Numbered from the stretch's first letter, positions 28,456 to 37,549 are shown. The stretch is 37,549 nt of DNA from Bacteroidota bacterium (GCA_026391915.1 JAPLCZ010000230.1:1-37549), one strand, 5' to 3'. Notes: generated from the sequence alone by a model not told the origin. Numbers and translations are program-made.

Positions 28456-31400
28456 CTACTGCCTAAGCAGGGTAATATTGCCAGTCTTGTAGAACGATTT
28501 GTTATCCATCCCATTGGCTTTCAGGATGAAAATATAAATCCCATCCTGAGCCAATTGCCCATAAAATTTTCCATCCCAACCATGGTTAACATCGTTTGAT
28601 TCAAAAACCAACTCACCCCAACGGTCAAAAATCTTTAAGGAGTAGTCGTATTTTTTCATACCAGTGGCGTTATAAATAAATAGTGATGATGGTTTCCATT
28701 CATCATTGAGGCCATCAGTACCTGGGGTAAATGCATTTGGTAAAAAAAACCTGCTATCTAAAATTGCACAACTTGAATTTGAAACAGAACTATCCTTTCT
28801 TTCTCCTTTTTCATGAGCTATTACTCGGAAGCAATAAGCAGTATCAATAGAAGTGAAAATGGTATCAATAATACTTGAGGTATCATTGCCTGAAATATTT
28901 CTGATGGTAAAATAGGATTTATCCCTATTCCTTAGCTGAATAGAATAATTTGCTACCCCACTTGCCCAGTCTTCATAAGCGTTCCACTTTAGATAAAATT
29001 TATCATCCTTTACTAATGTGATAAAATGAATAGTTTGTCCAATACTTCCGTTAGGATAAGTATTGCCACAGCGGTCACCTACTCCTACTCGGTATTGATA
29101 AATCTTAGAATGAACATCTGTTTTTTTATCAAGGTAAAATGTATCTCTTAAAGCAATTAATTCTGGGGTCTGTATTCCCTTGGTTTCTTTTTTTTCAAGG
29201 TAATACGACTGAAGATTTAATAACTTGGTTTTCTTCCAACTCACTTCAACATTGGCATCATCAATAACTGTTGCATAATGAATGGACAAAGCGGTATCTT
29301 GCTTAACATATGTTGGATGGAAAATAATTTTATTGCTATATGAAATAAATCCACCTTTTAATGCCTTTGCAATAACGTAATACTGATAAGCAAAATCACA
29401 TAATCCTGTATCAGTATAAGTGTAATTTCCGCCGGCAAATGTTGCCAAAAGGCTATCTTTGCTACCTGACTTTCTCTTGTAAAGGTTATAGGATAAAACA
29501 CTATCCCAACCTATGTATGGAGACCAAATAAGACTTACTGAAACCCCGTTAATGGGTATTGCCTGTAAGTGAATTGTGCAATGTTTTTTAAGTGGGGTGC
29601 TGGTATGATTACAGTCATCAGTTGCAGAAATATTATAACAATACGATTGGGTAGAATTGCTTATTGCAGCGTCTGAGTAAGCGGTATCATTTCTATTATA
29701 TGTCGTATAAATTGGATTGGTAGCAGCCCCTAATCTATTCAAAGAGTATTTAGAGAAAGTGGGTTGAATATTACTTGCCCATTGTACAGTATTTGAGGTT
29801 GAATCCAAAACAGAAACAAAATATATTTCAGGGTTTGGAGGAGGGAAACTATCCTTTACTCTAACCATGGGTTTTGTGATGGTTGTGCTACATCCTCTTT
29901 TATCCGTAGCGGTTAATTTTATCTTCCTGAAACCAGGAGTAAAGAAAGTAAAAGTAGGACTTAATTGTGTGCTTGTATCTATTGCAAAGGGTTCATCAAA
30001 CTTCCATAAATAGGAAGCAATAGTATCCTGATTTGATTTACTGAGATTAGTAAATGTTATACTTTGGTAAGAGCAAATTACAGTATCAGAAACTGCAAAA
30101 TCCGGGATTGGGGGCTCCCATGCAGTTATTAAGTTTTTCTTAAAAACAGTATCTATACAACCAGCTTTGGAACCCGCATACATGGTTGCAGAATATATTC
30201 CAGGGGTGAAGGTATGAGTAGGATTTGCAGAGCTATCATCAATAATTCCATCACTATTAAAATCCCATTTTCTTGAGCCTCCATAAATACTTGTATCATT
30301 AAATTTTATGGAAAGTGGGGCGCAGCCAATTGGCTTGCTAAATTTAAATCCACCCACTGTTACTGGGTAAGCAACTAAAGTGTCTTTTTTGGTGCTTTTG
30401 CAACCATTGTTATTAATCATAACAGTAGTGGTTATGTAGATGGTAGAGTCTTTATCTTTAGGATTGTAAGAGTAAAAGTGAGGCTTAATTACATCACTGT
30501 CTTTCTTGCTTCCATCACCATAATCAAAACTGAAATTATCATAATAAAGACTGTTATTAATAAACTTAACTGTGGCATTTCCACAGATTCTTTTAAGGTT
30601 TGGCGAAACCTTGATAGTAGGGGCTGGTAGGCTACTTACAAAACCTTTTTGGGTAAGAGTATTTGGGCAGCCAAGTTTATTATATACAGTTAGTTTAACA
30701 TCATAAAGTCCTGGATTGGTGTATTTAAATATTGGATTGGCTACTGAGTCATCAACTACACCATCACCATTTAAATCCCAATACCTTTTGGTTGTATTCC
30801 TTGAGCTATCATAAAAATTAACACTAAATGGTAAACATCCTTTTTGAGGCGTGCCAACAAACGCAGCTTTATAAGAACGGTAAAGTTTTACTGTGTCTTT
30901 ATGGAAATTCTTGCAATTCTTTGCATCTACTGCCACCATTACAGGGTAAAAAATTTGTGAATCCAGATTTGCTTTAATCAACTTATACATGTGCGGGTTG
31001 ATAGCATTACTCAACTGCGCTGAGCCATCATCATAGTTAAAAATAAAACTCTTTACATTTTTGCTGCTATCTGCAATAGTTACATAAACGCTGTCACATC
31101 CTTTTTTAGCACTTAAATAAAATTTCGGGGCAGGGCCAATTACTTTTATTGGCGTGGTATGAACATATTTAAAGGTACAGCCTGTTGTGCTATCTTGCAT
31201 ATCAACAGTAATCTTAAAACCGGAAGGGTTATTTTTAGTGTAGAGGTGTGAAACTATTTTTTGAGTATCTGTATTAGAGGTACTGCCATCACCAAAATCC
31301 CAGTGATACTTATTGGCGTTTTGAGAGTAATTATAAAAAGTAATAATAGAAGGTGCACAATAAGCAGTTGAAGTATTGGAGGTGATAAAAGGTTTCACTC

Positions 31401-33579
31401 CACCAACATACATCAGGGTATCATCAGTGCCGGTACAAGTAAGCCCATTAGAAGTTTTTACTGTGCTTAAAGTAATTTTATAAATTGTATCCTTATTAAA
31501 AGTAATAGTAGGATTTGGTGCCGAATCATTGGGTGAAAATTTTGCATGTGCTGATGGAAAAACTGTCCATTTAAATTTATCAGGGGTTGGGTTTGCGCTG
31601 TTAGAAATATTAACAGGTTGCCCTAAACATTTGGGTTTATCAACGGTGAAGGTAGCGCCGGACCCCACACAGATTCCCTTTTGGTCAGAGGCGGTACATT
31701 GGTTACTATCTTTCAATACAATTTTGATAGCGTAGCAACCGCCTGCAGTTATATCAACCTTAACAGTAGAGTCGTTGGTTTTAGTCATTGTATTCCCAGT
31801 AGCAGGGTCAACTGTCCAAGTATATTTTTGAACATTAGTGGCTGTATTCGGGTACTTCATTTTCACCACCGCATTTAGGTTTACACTTAACGGAGGGCAG
31901 CCTACACTTTTATTGCTTTGCAATTCCACAATCTGCCCATTAACCTTAAACAGCCTTTTTTTGATTAAAGTATCTGCGCAGCCCTTACTGCTTTCCACAA
32001 TCAAAGTAACATCATATTCACCGGGTAGTGATGGTTGGAAACTTGGTGTTTTTATAGTAAGTGTAGTTACCACTGGTGCACTATCAGAATGTTGAATTAT
32101 CCATTGATATTTATAAGGATTATTTTTATCATCAGGTGGGTAAGTCAGGTTTTTTAACTGTATATTTTTCTCTGTGCAGATGATATTGGTATCAGGTTTA
32201 AAATCTGCTTTTGGTTTTAGAAGTACCAGATACTTTTTCATAGTTAGTGTAGTATCTGTACAACCAGTTGTACCTGTTGCATAAAGCTTCAAACTCCAAA
32301 CTCCGTATTTAGGAAAGATGATATCCAAATCATTTGTACCTGTTGGTTTAAGGAGTTTTGCACCGCTATATATTTTACCAAAAGTGTCTCTTATCACCCA
32401 TGTGTATGTCACTTTGCCAGCACCAAATTCATCAGAGGTATTTTTGATATGCATGGTATCCCCTATGTTACACTTATTTCTTGAAGATGAACTAAACTCA
32501 GCCTTTGGACCCTTTACCTTAATGCATTTGGGGCAGATAACTTTATTACCACATTTACTACCTGGGTAGGTATAGTTTAAAGCAAAATCCTGTAATCCTG
32601 TAGCCGTAAATCTTGCTGAGTCATTACTCTCAGTCCCATTTAAGCCCCACGCAAAACCTGTCCTATTACTTGTCTTAACTTTATTAGTTAGCATCACCAA
32701 TTCGTTTATGCAGGCAGAGTCTTTATTAGCACTCATAAAGGGTTGAACAAAACTTGTAATTTTTTTGGTGAATACACATCCATCAGAAAGTTTTACAGTA
32801 AGAGAGACATCATAATTTCCAGTTTTAGGGAAGCTAACAGAAGAAGGAGATGATGTTGTAGAACTTGAAGGAGTACCACTGCCAAAACTCCAATTGTATG
32901 AGCTTACGCTTCTATTGGGACAATAGATAGCAGGGCTAAAATCTACTGTGATGCTGCTTTTAGTTTCTTTAATGTTGGCGCAAAAATCCGCAGCTGCGCT
33001 GTCTGTAACAGTAACAAAATTATTATCACTAAAAACAGCACTACACCCACTACTGTTTGTTACTTTTACAACTAGGCTTTTAGTGCCAATACTATTAAAA
33101 GAATCCGTGATGGATTTGCCGCCATTCAAAGTGCTTTTACCATTAATTACCCAATCTCTGCTGGCACTGCCAACAGTACTATCAATAAAAGTGATTTTGT
33201 GTGTACCACTACAAAGTATTTTACCGGGGATAACTGCAATATAAGGCACTGGCGCTGCCAGCACCTCAATTAAATTTGATTTGGTAATAGTGCTGCAAAC
33301 AGTACCATTGCTAAGGGTAGCCCGCATCTTAATAGTATATTTTCCTGTGGCGGTAAAAATTTTATAAATGGTGTCCTTACCATTTACAAAGCCACCCCCA
33401 AAGTCCCACTCAAAGGTGGTACCTGAGGTAAAGTTTAGGGCACTGAATTTTACGATTAAGGGGTTACAGCCTTTATAGACATCTGCTTTAAAATCTATTG
33501 TGGCGCAGCCACCAAACCCATCGGAGAAACTGAAAACCCAGAGGGCTAAAATTGCGAAAATGCGCAGGCAGCTTTTCAT
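28456..33579 (-). CDS. Giant (1707 aa) PKD-repeat protein with FN3-like modules and T9SS type B C-terminal domain; paralog of 23318-28309
   Basis: Signal peptide; PKD motifs (YHWDFGDGSTSNTDTQKIVSHLY, WDLNGDGVVDDSVANPIFKYTNPGLYDVKL, WDFNSDGIIDDSSANPTHTFTPGIYSATM); FN3-like YNLYKRKSGSKDSLLATFAGGNYTYTDTGLCDFAYQYYVIAKAL; CTD LPNAFTPGTDGLNDEWKPSSLFIYNATGMKKYDYSLKIFDRWGELVFESNDVNHGWDG...TGNITLLRQ. Confidence 0.94.
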   Translation of the reverse strand: MKSCLRIFAILALWVFSFSDGFGGCATIDFKADVYKGCNPLIVKFSALNFTSGTTFEWDFGGGFVNGKDTIYKIFTATGKYTIKMRATLSNGTVCSTITKSNLIEVLAAPVPYIAVIPGKILCSGTHKITFIDSTVGSASRDWVINGKSTLNGGKSITDSFNSIGTKSLVVKVTNSSGCSAVFSDNNFVTVTDSAAADFCANIKETKSSITVDFSPAIYCPNRSVSSYNWSFGSGTPSSSTTSSPSSVSFPKTGNYDVSLTVKLSDGCVFTKKITSFVQPFMSANKDSACINELVMLTNKVKTSNRTGFAWGLNGTESNDSARFTATGLQDFALNYTYPGSKCGNKVICPKCIKVKGPKAEFSSSSRNKCNIGDTMHIKNTSDEFGAGKVTYTWVIRDTFGKIYSGAKLLKPTGTNDLDIIFPKYGVWSLKLYATGTTGCTDTTLTMKKYLVLLKPKADFKPDTNIICTEKNIQLKNLTYPPDDKNNPYKYQWIIQHSDSAPVVTTLTIKTPSFQPSLPGEYDVTLIVESSKGCADTLIKKRLFKVNGQIVELQSNKSVGCPPLSVNLNAVVKMKYPNTATNVQKYTWTVDPATGNTMTKTNDSTVKVDITAGGCYAIKIVLKDSNQCTASDQKGICVGSGATFTVDKPKCLGQPVNISNSANPTPDKFKWTVFPSAHAKFSPNDSAPNPTITFNKDTIYKITLSTVKTSNGLTCTGTDDTLMYVGGVKPFITSNTSTAYCAPSIITFYNYSQNANKYHWDFGDGSTSNTDTQKIVSHLYTKNNPSGFKITVDMQDSTTGCTFKYVHTTPIKVIGPAPKFYLSAKKGCDSVYVTIADSSKNVKSFIFNYDDGSAQLSNAINPHMYKLIKANLDSQIFYPVMVAVDAKNCKNFHKDTVKLYRSYKAAFVGTPQKGCLPFSVNFYDSSRNTTKRYWDLNGDGVVDDSVANPIFKYTNPGLYDVKLTVYNKLGCPNTLTQKGFVSSLPAPTIKVSPNLKRICGNATVKFINNSLYYDNFSFDYGDGSKKDSDVIKPHFYSYNPKDKDSTIYITTTVMINNNGCKSTKKDTLVAYPVTVGGFKFSKPIGCAPLSIKFNDTSIYGGSRKWDFNSDGIIDDSSANPTHTFTPGIYSATMYAGSKAGCIDTVFKKNLITAWEPPIPDFAVSDTVICSYQSITFTNLSKSNQDTIASYLWKFDEPFAIDTSTQLSPTFTFFTPGFRKIKLTATDKRGCSTTITKPMVRVKDSFPPPNPEIYFVSVLDSTSNTVQWASNIQPTFSKYSLNRLGAATNPIYTTYNRNDTAYSDAAISNSTQSYCYNISATDDCNHTSTPLKKHCTIHLQAIPINGVSVSLIWSPYIGWDSVLSYNLYKRKSGSKDSLLATFAGGNYTYTDTGLCDFAYQYYVIAKALKGGFISYSNKIIFHPTYVKQDTALSIHYATVIDDANVEVSWKKTKLLNLQSYYLEKKETKGIQTPELIALRDTFYLDKKTDVHSKIYQYRVGVGDRCGNTYPNGSIGQTIHFITLVKDDKFYLKWNAYEDWASGVANYSIQLRNRDKSYFTIRNISGNDTSSIIDTIFTSIDTAYCFRVIAHEKGERKDSSVSNSSCAILDSRFFLPNAFTPGTDGLNDEWKPSSLFIYNATGMKKYDYSLKIFDRWGELVFESNDVNHGWDGKFYGQLAQDGIYIFILKANGMDNKSFYKTGNITLLRQ

Positions 33580-33739
33580 AATTTTGAGTGTTGATGTTTA
33601 GTTTTTGATATTAGAATTTGGCAATTCTATTTTTTAGTTTAAGAGTGTAAATTTATTGATAATTTTTATTATAACAAAAAAAATATGTTCGGTCTCAGTT
33701 TTTTATCACTCAACAACATGTATCGGGGGAGAAAGAAGA

Positions 33740-33783
33740 AATAAAAAAAGCCCACTTGAAAACTTCAAGTAGGCTTTTTTATT
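33740..33783 (-). terminator. Intrinsic terminator downstream of the SPFH gene
   Basis: aataaaaaaagcccacttgaa-aac-ttcaagtaggcttttttatt; the single mismatch becomes a G-U wobble when read on the minus strand. Confidence 0.8.
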
Positions 33784-33796
33784 TTCTCAATTTACT

Positions 33797-34735
33797 TTAT
33801 GATTGGTTTTGGCTGCTGCTATTAATCTTTGTCATGCCAATAATCTGCTGCATGGTGCGTTGCATGCCTTCGGGGCTGCCATCTAAGAAAATCATATTGC
33901 CTTGCCCAAGTTCTGCAAAGTTTTTCACAGCTTCTGTCCACATGCTAAATAATATTACGTTGGTATCAAGGTTTGCTTGTTTCATTTCTTCGGCGGCGTT
34001 ACTCATACCCTTGGCTACCTCCTCGCGGAAAAGCGCCACACCTTGCCCACGCAATTGGGCAGCTTGCCTCTCTGCTTCGGCGGCAATTTTTATGGCGTTG
34101 CCCTCTGCTTCGGCTGCTTTGGTTTTGGTAATTAATAGCGCCTGACCTTCATTTTCCGCAGCGGCTTTTAAATTATTACTTGCCACTACGCGGCTCATAC
34201 TTGTTAGTATTACTTCATCAAAAGTGATGTCGTTAATCTGTAAATCCTGTAGGTGGTAGCCCCACCCCTCAAGCGTAATATCAATTTGTTCTTTCACAAA
34301 TTCTACAATTTCGCGGCGCAGCAAAAGAATTTCTGCTTGCTTTTTAGTTGCCACAAAAGCGCGGATGCTGCCCTCTACAGTGCGCACCAAAGCTTGCATA
34401 AGGTCTTTATCACTTATAAATTTAAACGCTACATTTTTGATGGTCTCTTCATCTCTATTTAGCACAGAATAAAGTAGCATGGATTTAAAATATACGTTGG
34501 CTTGGTCCACCGAAACTGCCTGAAACTCCAACTCTACAGAACGGTTTTGAATGCTTACGCGTTTGTAAATGGCTTCTAAAAGTGGGAGTTTAAAATTCAA
34601 TCCCGGTGCCATCACTCTGCGGAATTTACCAAACATAGTTACCACACCCATGGTGCCTTGGTTGATGGTAACAAAACTGCTGATGATGACTACCACCAAA
34701 ACTGGCAGCCACCAATAATTTGCGAGAAAGCTCAT
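33797..34735 (-). CDS. SPFH/band 7 (stomatin/prohibitin-like) membrane protein
   Basis: N-term TM; NQGTMGVVTMFGKFRRVMAPGLNFKLPLLEAIYKRVSIQNRSVEL; Ala/Glu-rich C-terminal coiled coil. Confidence 0.93.
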   Translation of the reverse strand: MSFLANYWWLPVLVVVIISSFVTINQGTMGVVTMFGKFRRVMAPGLNFKLPLLEAIYKRVSIQNRSVELEFQAVSVDQANVYFKSMLLYSVLNRDEETIKNVAFKFISDKDLMQALVRTVEGSIRAFVATKKQAEILLLRREIVEFVKEQIDITLEGWGYHLQDLQINDITFDEVILTSMSRVVASNNLKAAAENEGQALLITKTKAAEAEGNAIKIAAEAERQAAQLRGQGVALFREEVAKGMSNAAEEMKQANLDTNVILFSMWTEAVKNFAELGQGNMIFLDGSPEGMQRTMQQIIGMTKINSSSQNQS

Positions 34736-34776
34736 ATATTTATTTTTTTAGATAGGTTCTGCATTATTGCAGGATG

Positions 34777-34784
34777 CAAATGTA
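34777..34784 (-). promoter_or_regulatory. Candidate -7 box TACATTTG for the SPFH gene
   Basis: Minus strand TACATTTG matches TAnnTTTG, about 40 nt upstream of the ATG. Confidence 0.35.
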
Positions 34785-34834
34785 GTTAGTTATTTTGTTA
34801 AGAACCCTTAGCTTCGCAAAACAAAAACACAGAG

Positions 34835-35341
34835 ATGGATTTCAAAGAACTCTTTGGCAATGCTGCCATTAAATCAAAACAAAAAACAGACACAATTATC
34901 AAATGGATTTTGGTTAATCCTAAAGAAATAGATAAGCTACTTGAGTTTGCATACCTAGCCAAGGATTCTACAAAGGCTACCTGTATTGAGGCATTGGAAT
35001 TAGCTACCATAATTTCCCCTCAAAGGGCTACCCAAGCATGTTGGGATTTTGTGGTGAAATCCCTCACTGAAAAAGCACCTCGCATTAAGTGGGAGTCCGC
35101 AAAAGTGATAGGGAATACAGCGCATCTTTTCCCAAAGAATCTGGATGAAGCCATCAAAAATCTTGTTGCCAATACTGCGCACACTGGCACTGTGGTTAGA
35201 TGGAGTGCAGCCTATGCTTTATCACAAATTATGAAACTGAAAACCAAACATAATGAGGAGTTAATTACGCTGGCAAAAGCCATTTGCGCTGGTGAAGAAA
35301 AGAATAGTATTAAAAAGATTTATCTTGCGGCATTAAAATAA
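34835..35341 (+). CDS. HEAT-repeat-like protein
   Basis: Helical repeats such as APRIKWESAKVIGNTAHLFPKNLDEAIKNLVANTAHTGTVVRWSAAYALSQI. Confidence 0.75.
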   Translation: MDFKELFGNAAIKSKQKTDTIIKWILVNPKEIDKLLEFAYLAKDSTKATCIEALELATIISPQRATQACWDFVVKSLTEKAPRIKWESAKVIGNTAHLFPKNLDEAIKNLVANTAHTGTVVRWSAAYALSQIMKLKTKHNEELITLAKAICAGEEKNSIKKIYLAALK

Positions 35342-35383
35342 AAAAAACGAATTGGCGTTTGTCTTAAAAACAAAATAGAAATT

Positions 35384-35782
35384 ATGAAAAAAATCATCTG
35401 TGTTTGCACCATCCTTTTGGCAATGGGTTCAACCTTGCCAGCAAAACTCTCTGCCCAAGATTATAAAATTAATTGGTGTGGCAAATCCGGCAAAATAAGC
35501 AAAGCAACCGTGGACAGTTTGTTTAAGGCAGATTGTAGAAAACTGAGTATAGAAAATGGAGGCGGAATGGTAGTTTCACGATTTAGAATTATTATAGTCC
35601 CTAAAGGTGGAGGGAGGCAAATGTTGGGTGGTACAGGCAATTCCGATTTAATTCCCGATGAATTCTTATCTGCATTCAAAAATTGTAAAAAGGATGACAT
35701 GATTCTTTTTACAGATGTGATGATTAAAAAAGGTAATGGTAATAAAAAAATCAACACTAACTTCAATTTAATAGTTGAATAA
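35384..35782 (+). CDS. Small secreted protein resembling the GldM/PorM C-terminal domain (copy 1)
   Basis: Signal peptide MKKIICVCTILLAMGSTLPAKLSAQ; CGKSGKISKATVDSLFKADCRKLSIENGGGMVVSRFRIIIVPKGGGRQMLGGTGN...FLSAFKNCKKDDMILFTDVMIKKGNG resembles the 'GGKSGG-ISK...F-V...G...LK..K-GD-I-F-DI' pattern recalled for the GldM C-terminus. Confidence 0.65.
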   Translation: MKKIICVCTILLAMGSTLPAKLSAQDYKINWCGKSGKISKATVDSLFKADCRKLSIENGGGMVVSRFRIIIVPKGGGRQMLGGTGNSDLIPDEFLSAFKNCKKDDMILFTDVMIKKGNGNKKINTNFNLIVE

Positions 35783-35786
35783 AATT

Positions 35787-36197
35787 ATGAAAAAAATCAT
35801 CTGTATTCTCGCAATCCTTTTGGCAACTGGTTTAACCATGCCACAAACACTCCATGCCCAAAATTATAAAATTAATTTGTGTGGTAAATCCGGTACAATA
35901 AGCAAAGCAACTTTGGATAGTTTGATTAAGGCAGATTGTAGTATTCTAAACATAGAAAATGGTGATGGTGCATATATTACAAAGTATAGGTATGTGTTTG
36001 TCCCAAAAGGTGGAGGAAGACAAATGATAAATCAAAAAATGAGTGGAAATAAAATCCCATTAAGTTTACTTTATGATTTGAAAACGGGTAATTCAAAGGA
36101 TAGGATTCTTATTTCAGACATAAGCATAAAGAAGGGTAAAACATCCACATTGCCATCCACGAAATTTGAAGGGTCTTTTGTTTTAACCATAGAATAA
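35787..36197 (+). CDS. Small secreted protein resembling the GldM/PorM C-terminal domain (copy 2, paralog of 35384-35782)
   Basis: MKKIICILAILLATGLTMPQTLHAQNYKINLCGKSGTISKATLDSLIKADC...FVPKGGGRQM...LLYDLKTGNSKDRILISDISIKKG aligns along its length with copy 1. ATG 35787, 4 nt after the copy 1 stop, preferred over the TTG at 35775. Confidence 0.65.
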   Translation: MKKIICILAILLATGLTMPQTLHAQNYKINLCGKSGTISKATLDSLIKADCSILNIENGDGAYITKYRYVFVPKGGGRQMINQKMSGNKIPLSLLYDLKTGNSKDRILISDISIKKGKTSTLPSTKFEGSFVLTIE

Positions 36198-36204
36198 AAC
36201 ACTC

Positions 36205-37548
36205 CTACAACTCCCCCGCTTTCTCCTTTAACCATTGCAAGGTTGCAACATTTTTAGAGGTCTCTAATTCTGATTTTAATTCTTCTATAGAGCCTCTGCC
36301 GCCTTGCTTTAACTGCATGAGTTTTTTGGCAAACTTCACAAAGTTTAAGTACACCGTTCTTTGATATTCTGAGATGAGTTTGTTGCGTTTTAGGTAATTG
36401 GTAAAGGCATCACAAAGGGAATAAAAAGGTTCATCTTCATTCAACTCATAATAGGTGCGCAGCAGTAGGGATTTGCCATCAAGTAAATAATAGACATCAG
36501 TAAATTCTGTGCTTTGCAATAGCTTTAATGCTTTGCCAAATTCCTTTTTATAGTACAGCAAAAAGGCGAGGTTGTAATTAAAAGTGTTGTCCCTAATGCT
36601 GGCAGGTACGTAGTCTTTATAGGTGTGTATAAATTCCTCCACCCACGCCACTTTGCCGGAACGCAACCCAAGTGTTACAATATTTTTGTAATCAGAAGAG
36701 GCAAGTTCTCCTTCCTCAAAAATGATTTTCTTTTCAATCATGGTTTGGTAGAGAGCCAGCAATTCTTCCAAGAATTTCAGCACACCACTGTTGTATTTTT
36801 TAATACAATAATTCAGCGCAAGGGTGTACATATCTTTGGCTTCTTCCACTGGGAATTTGGCATTATCTCCCTCCAATAAACTTATTAATTTTTGATAGTG
36901 CGATTCATCTTCCGGCTCTTTGAAAGTCATCACCCCTTGGTAATAAATGGCAATAGCGGGGATGCTATCAAAATTATTTTGCCTGATGAATCCAAGGATT
37001 TCATCCACCAATTGGTTGTTGTATTCTCCCTGCAAAATGTTCTGGCGGCTAAGGATTACGCAAGAATATTTGAGCTTATTGGCGAGGTAATAATAATCCA
37101 GATTATCCATTGCCTGTTGCAATGAAGTTCCTAAACTTCTGCCATCACGGCTGAGGGTGTGCAGGTATGCATTCTCCTCAATCAGGTGGCGGTAGAAAAA
37201 ATAATCGCCATCTCGCAAGGGTTGCTTTCCCTGTAATTCCAAAGCGGAATCAAGGGTTTGGTGAAAATATTTATCAAGTTTCCGTTTGTCGTAAGCATTC
37301 AGCAAAAGATGCTTTTTGTAGAGCTCATGCTTCTCCATTTCCGCCCAAATTAAATACTCTTCCAGCAGGCGGCTTAGGTCTGTCATCACATAACGCAAAG
37401 GCTGTTCTGTAGGCGTACCTGTAAGCACCTTTGCATAAATTTTTTCAAAAACCACCTGGCTCTCTTTGTACTCAGGATGGAACTTTTTGATGGCTTCAAA
37501 AAGCTTCAACACATTTTTATTCTCATTAAAAAAAGGAGAATAAATGAA
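36205..37548 (-). CDS. Hypothetical TPR-like alpha-helical protein, 5' end truncated by the window edge
   Basis: Long helical ORF; the tracked start (37512) is a GTG, and the frame stays open to the window edge (...FIYSPFFNENKNVLKLFEAIKKFHPEYKESQ). Confidence 0.7.
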   Translation of the reverse strand, partial: FIYSPFFNENKNVLKLFEAIKKFHPEYKESQVVFEKIYAKVLTGTPTEQPLRYVMTDLSRLLEEYLIWAEMEKHELYKKHLLLNAYDKRKLDKYFHQTLDSALELQGKQPLRDGDYFFYRHLIEENAYLHTLSRDGRSLGTSLQQAMDNLDYYYLANKLKYSCVILSRQNILQGEYNNQLVDEILGFIRQNNFDSIPAIAIYYQGVMTFKEPEDESHYQKLISLLEGDNAKFPVEEAKDMYTLALNYCIKKYNSGVLKFLEELLALYQTMIEKKIIFEEGELASSDYKNIVTLGLRSGKVAWVEEFIHTYKDYVPASIRDNTFNYNLAFLLYYKKEFGKALKLLQSTEFTDVYYLLDGKSLLLRTYYELNEDEPFYSLCDAFTNYLKRNKLISEYQRTVYLNFVKFAKKLMQLKQGGRGSIEELKSELETSKNVATLQWLKEKAGEL

Positions 37549-37549
37549 A

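Noticed and set aside
1-37549. CRISPR arrays, tRNA/rRNA genes, transposases, integrases, phage genes or classical defence systems
   Set aside because: None seen on either strand; the only large repeats are protein-domain repeats within or between PKD/beta-helix genes.

Overview
This 37.5 kb window looks like a Bacteroidota chromosome, probably Chitinophagales-like (inferred from T9SS sorting domains and TAnnTTTG promoter boxes). It is dominated by predicted type IX secretion system (T9SS) cargo. Seven ORFs end in, or keep remnants of, T9SS sorting domains: type A at 155-388, 422-5446 and 17514-19130; type B/CHU_C 'gliding-motility C-terminal' at 8274-13859, 13896-15194, 23318-28309 and 28456-33579. 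Together they cover nearly two thirds of the window. Other content: a HlyD-like adaptor plus FtsX/MacB-like permease without an ATPase; an ECF-like sigma factor that overlaps a membrane-anchored PKD/type-B-CTD protein (an apparent sigma/anti-sigma-like pair) followed by a giant PKD protein; a biotin carboxylase; a vitamin B12 locus (cobalamin riboswitch, BtuB-like TonB receptor, BtuG-like beta-propeller lipoprotein, CWC protein); ndk; an SPFH/band-7 protein; a HEAT-repeat protein; two tandem small secreted proteins resembling the GldM C-terminal domain; and a TPR-like protein truncated by the right edge. Points most worth a second look are the sigma/T9SS-tagged membrane protein operon, the free-standing GldM-C-like pair, the large beta-helix adhesin interrupted by one in-frame TAA, the mini-gene joining a signal peptide to half a sorting domain, a G-quadruplex motif containing the accC stop codon, and a palindrome in the promoter of the riboswitch-controlled B12 operon. 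No rRNA, tRNA, CRISPR array, transposase or phage gene was recognised. All family assignments come from reading the sequence; no database search was run.
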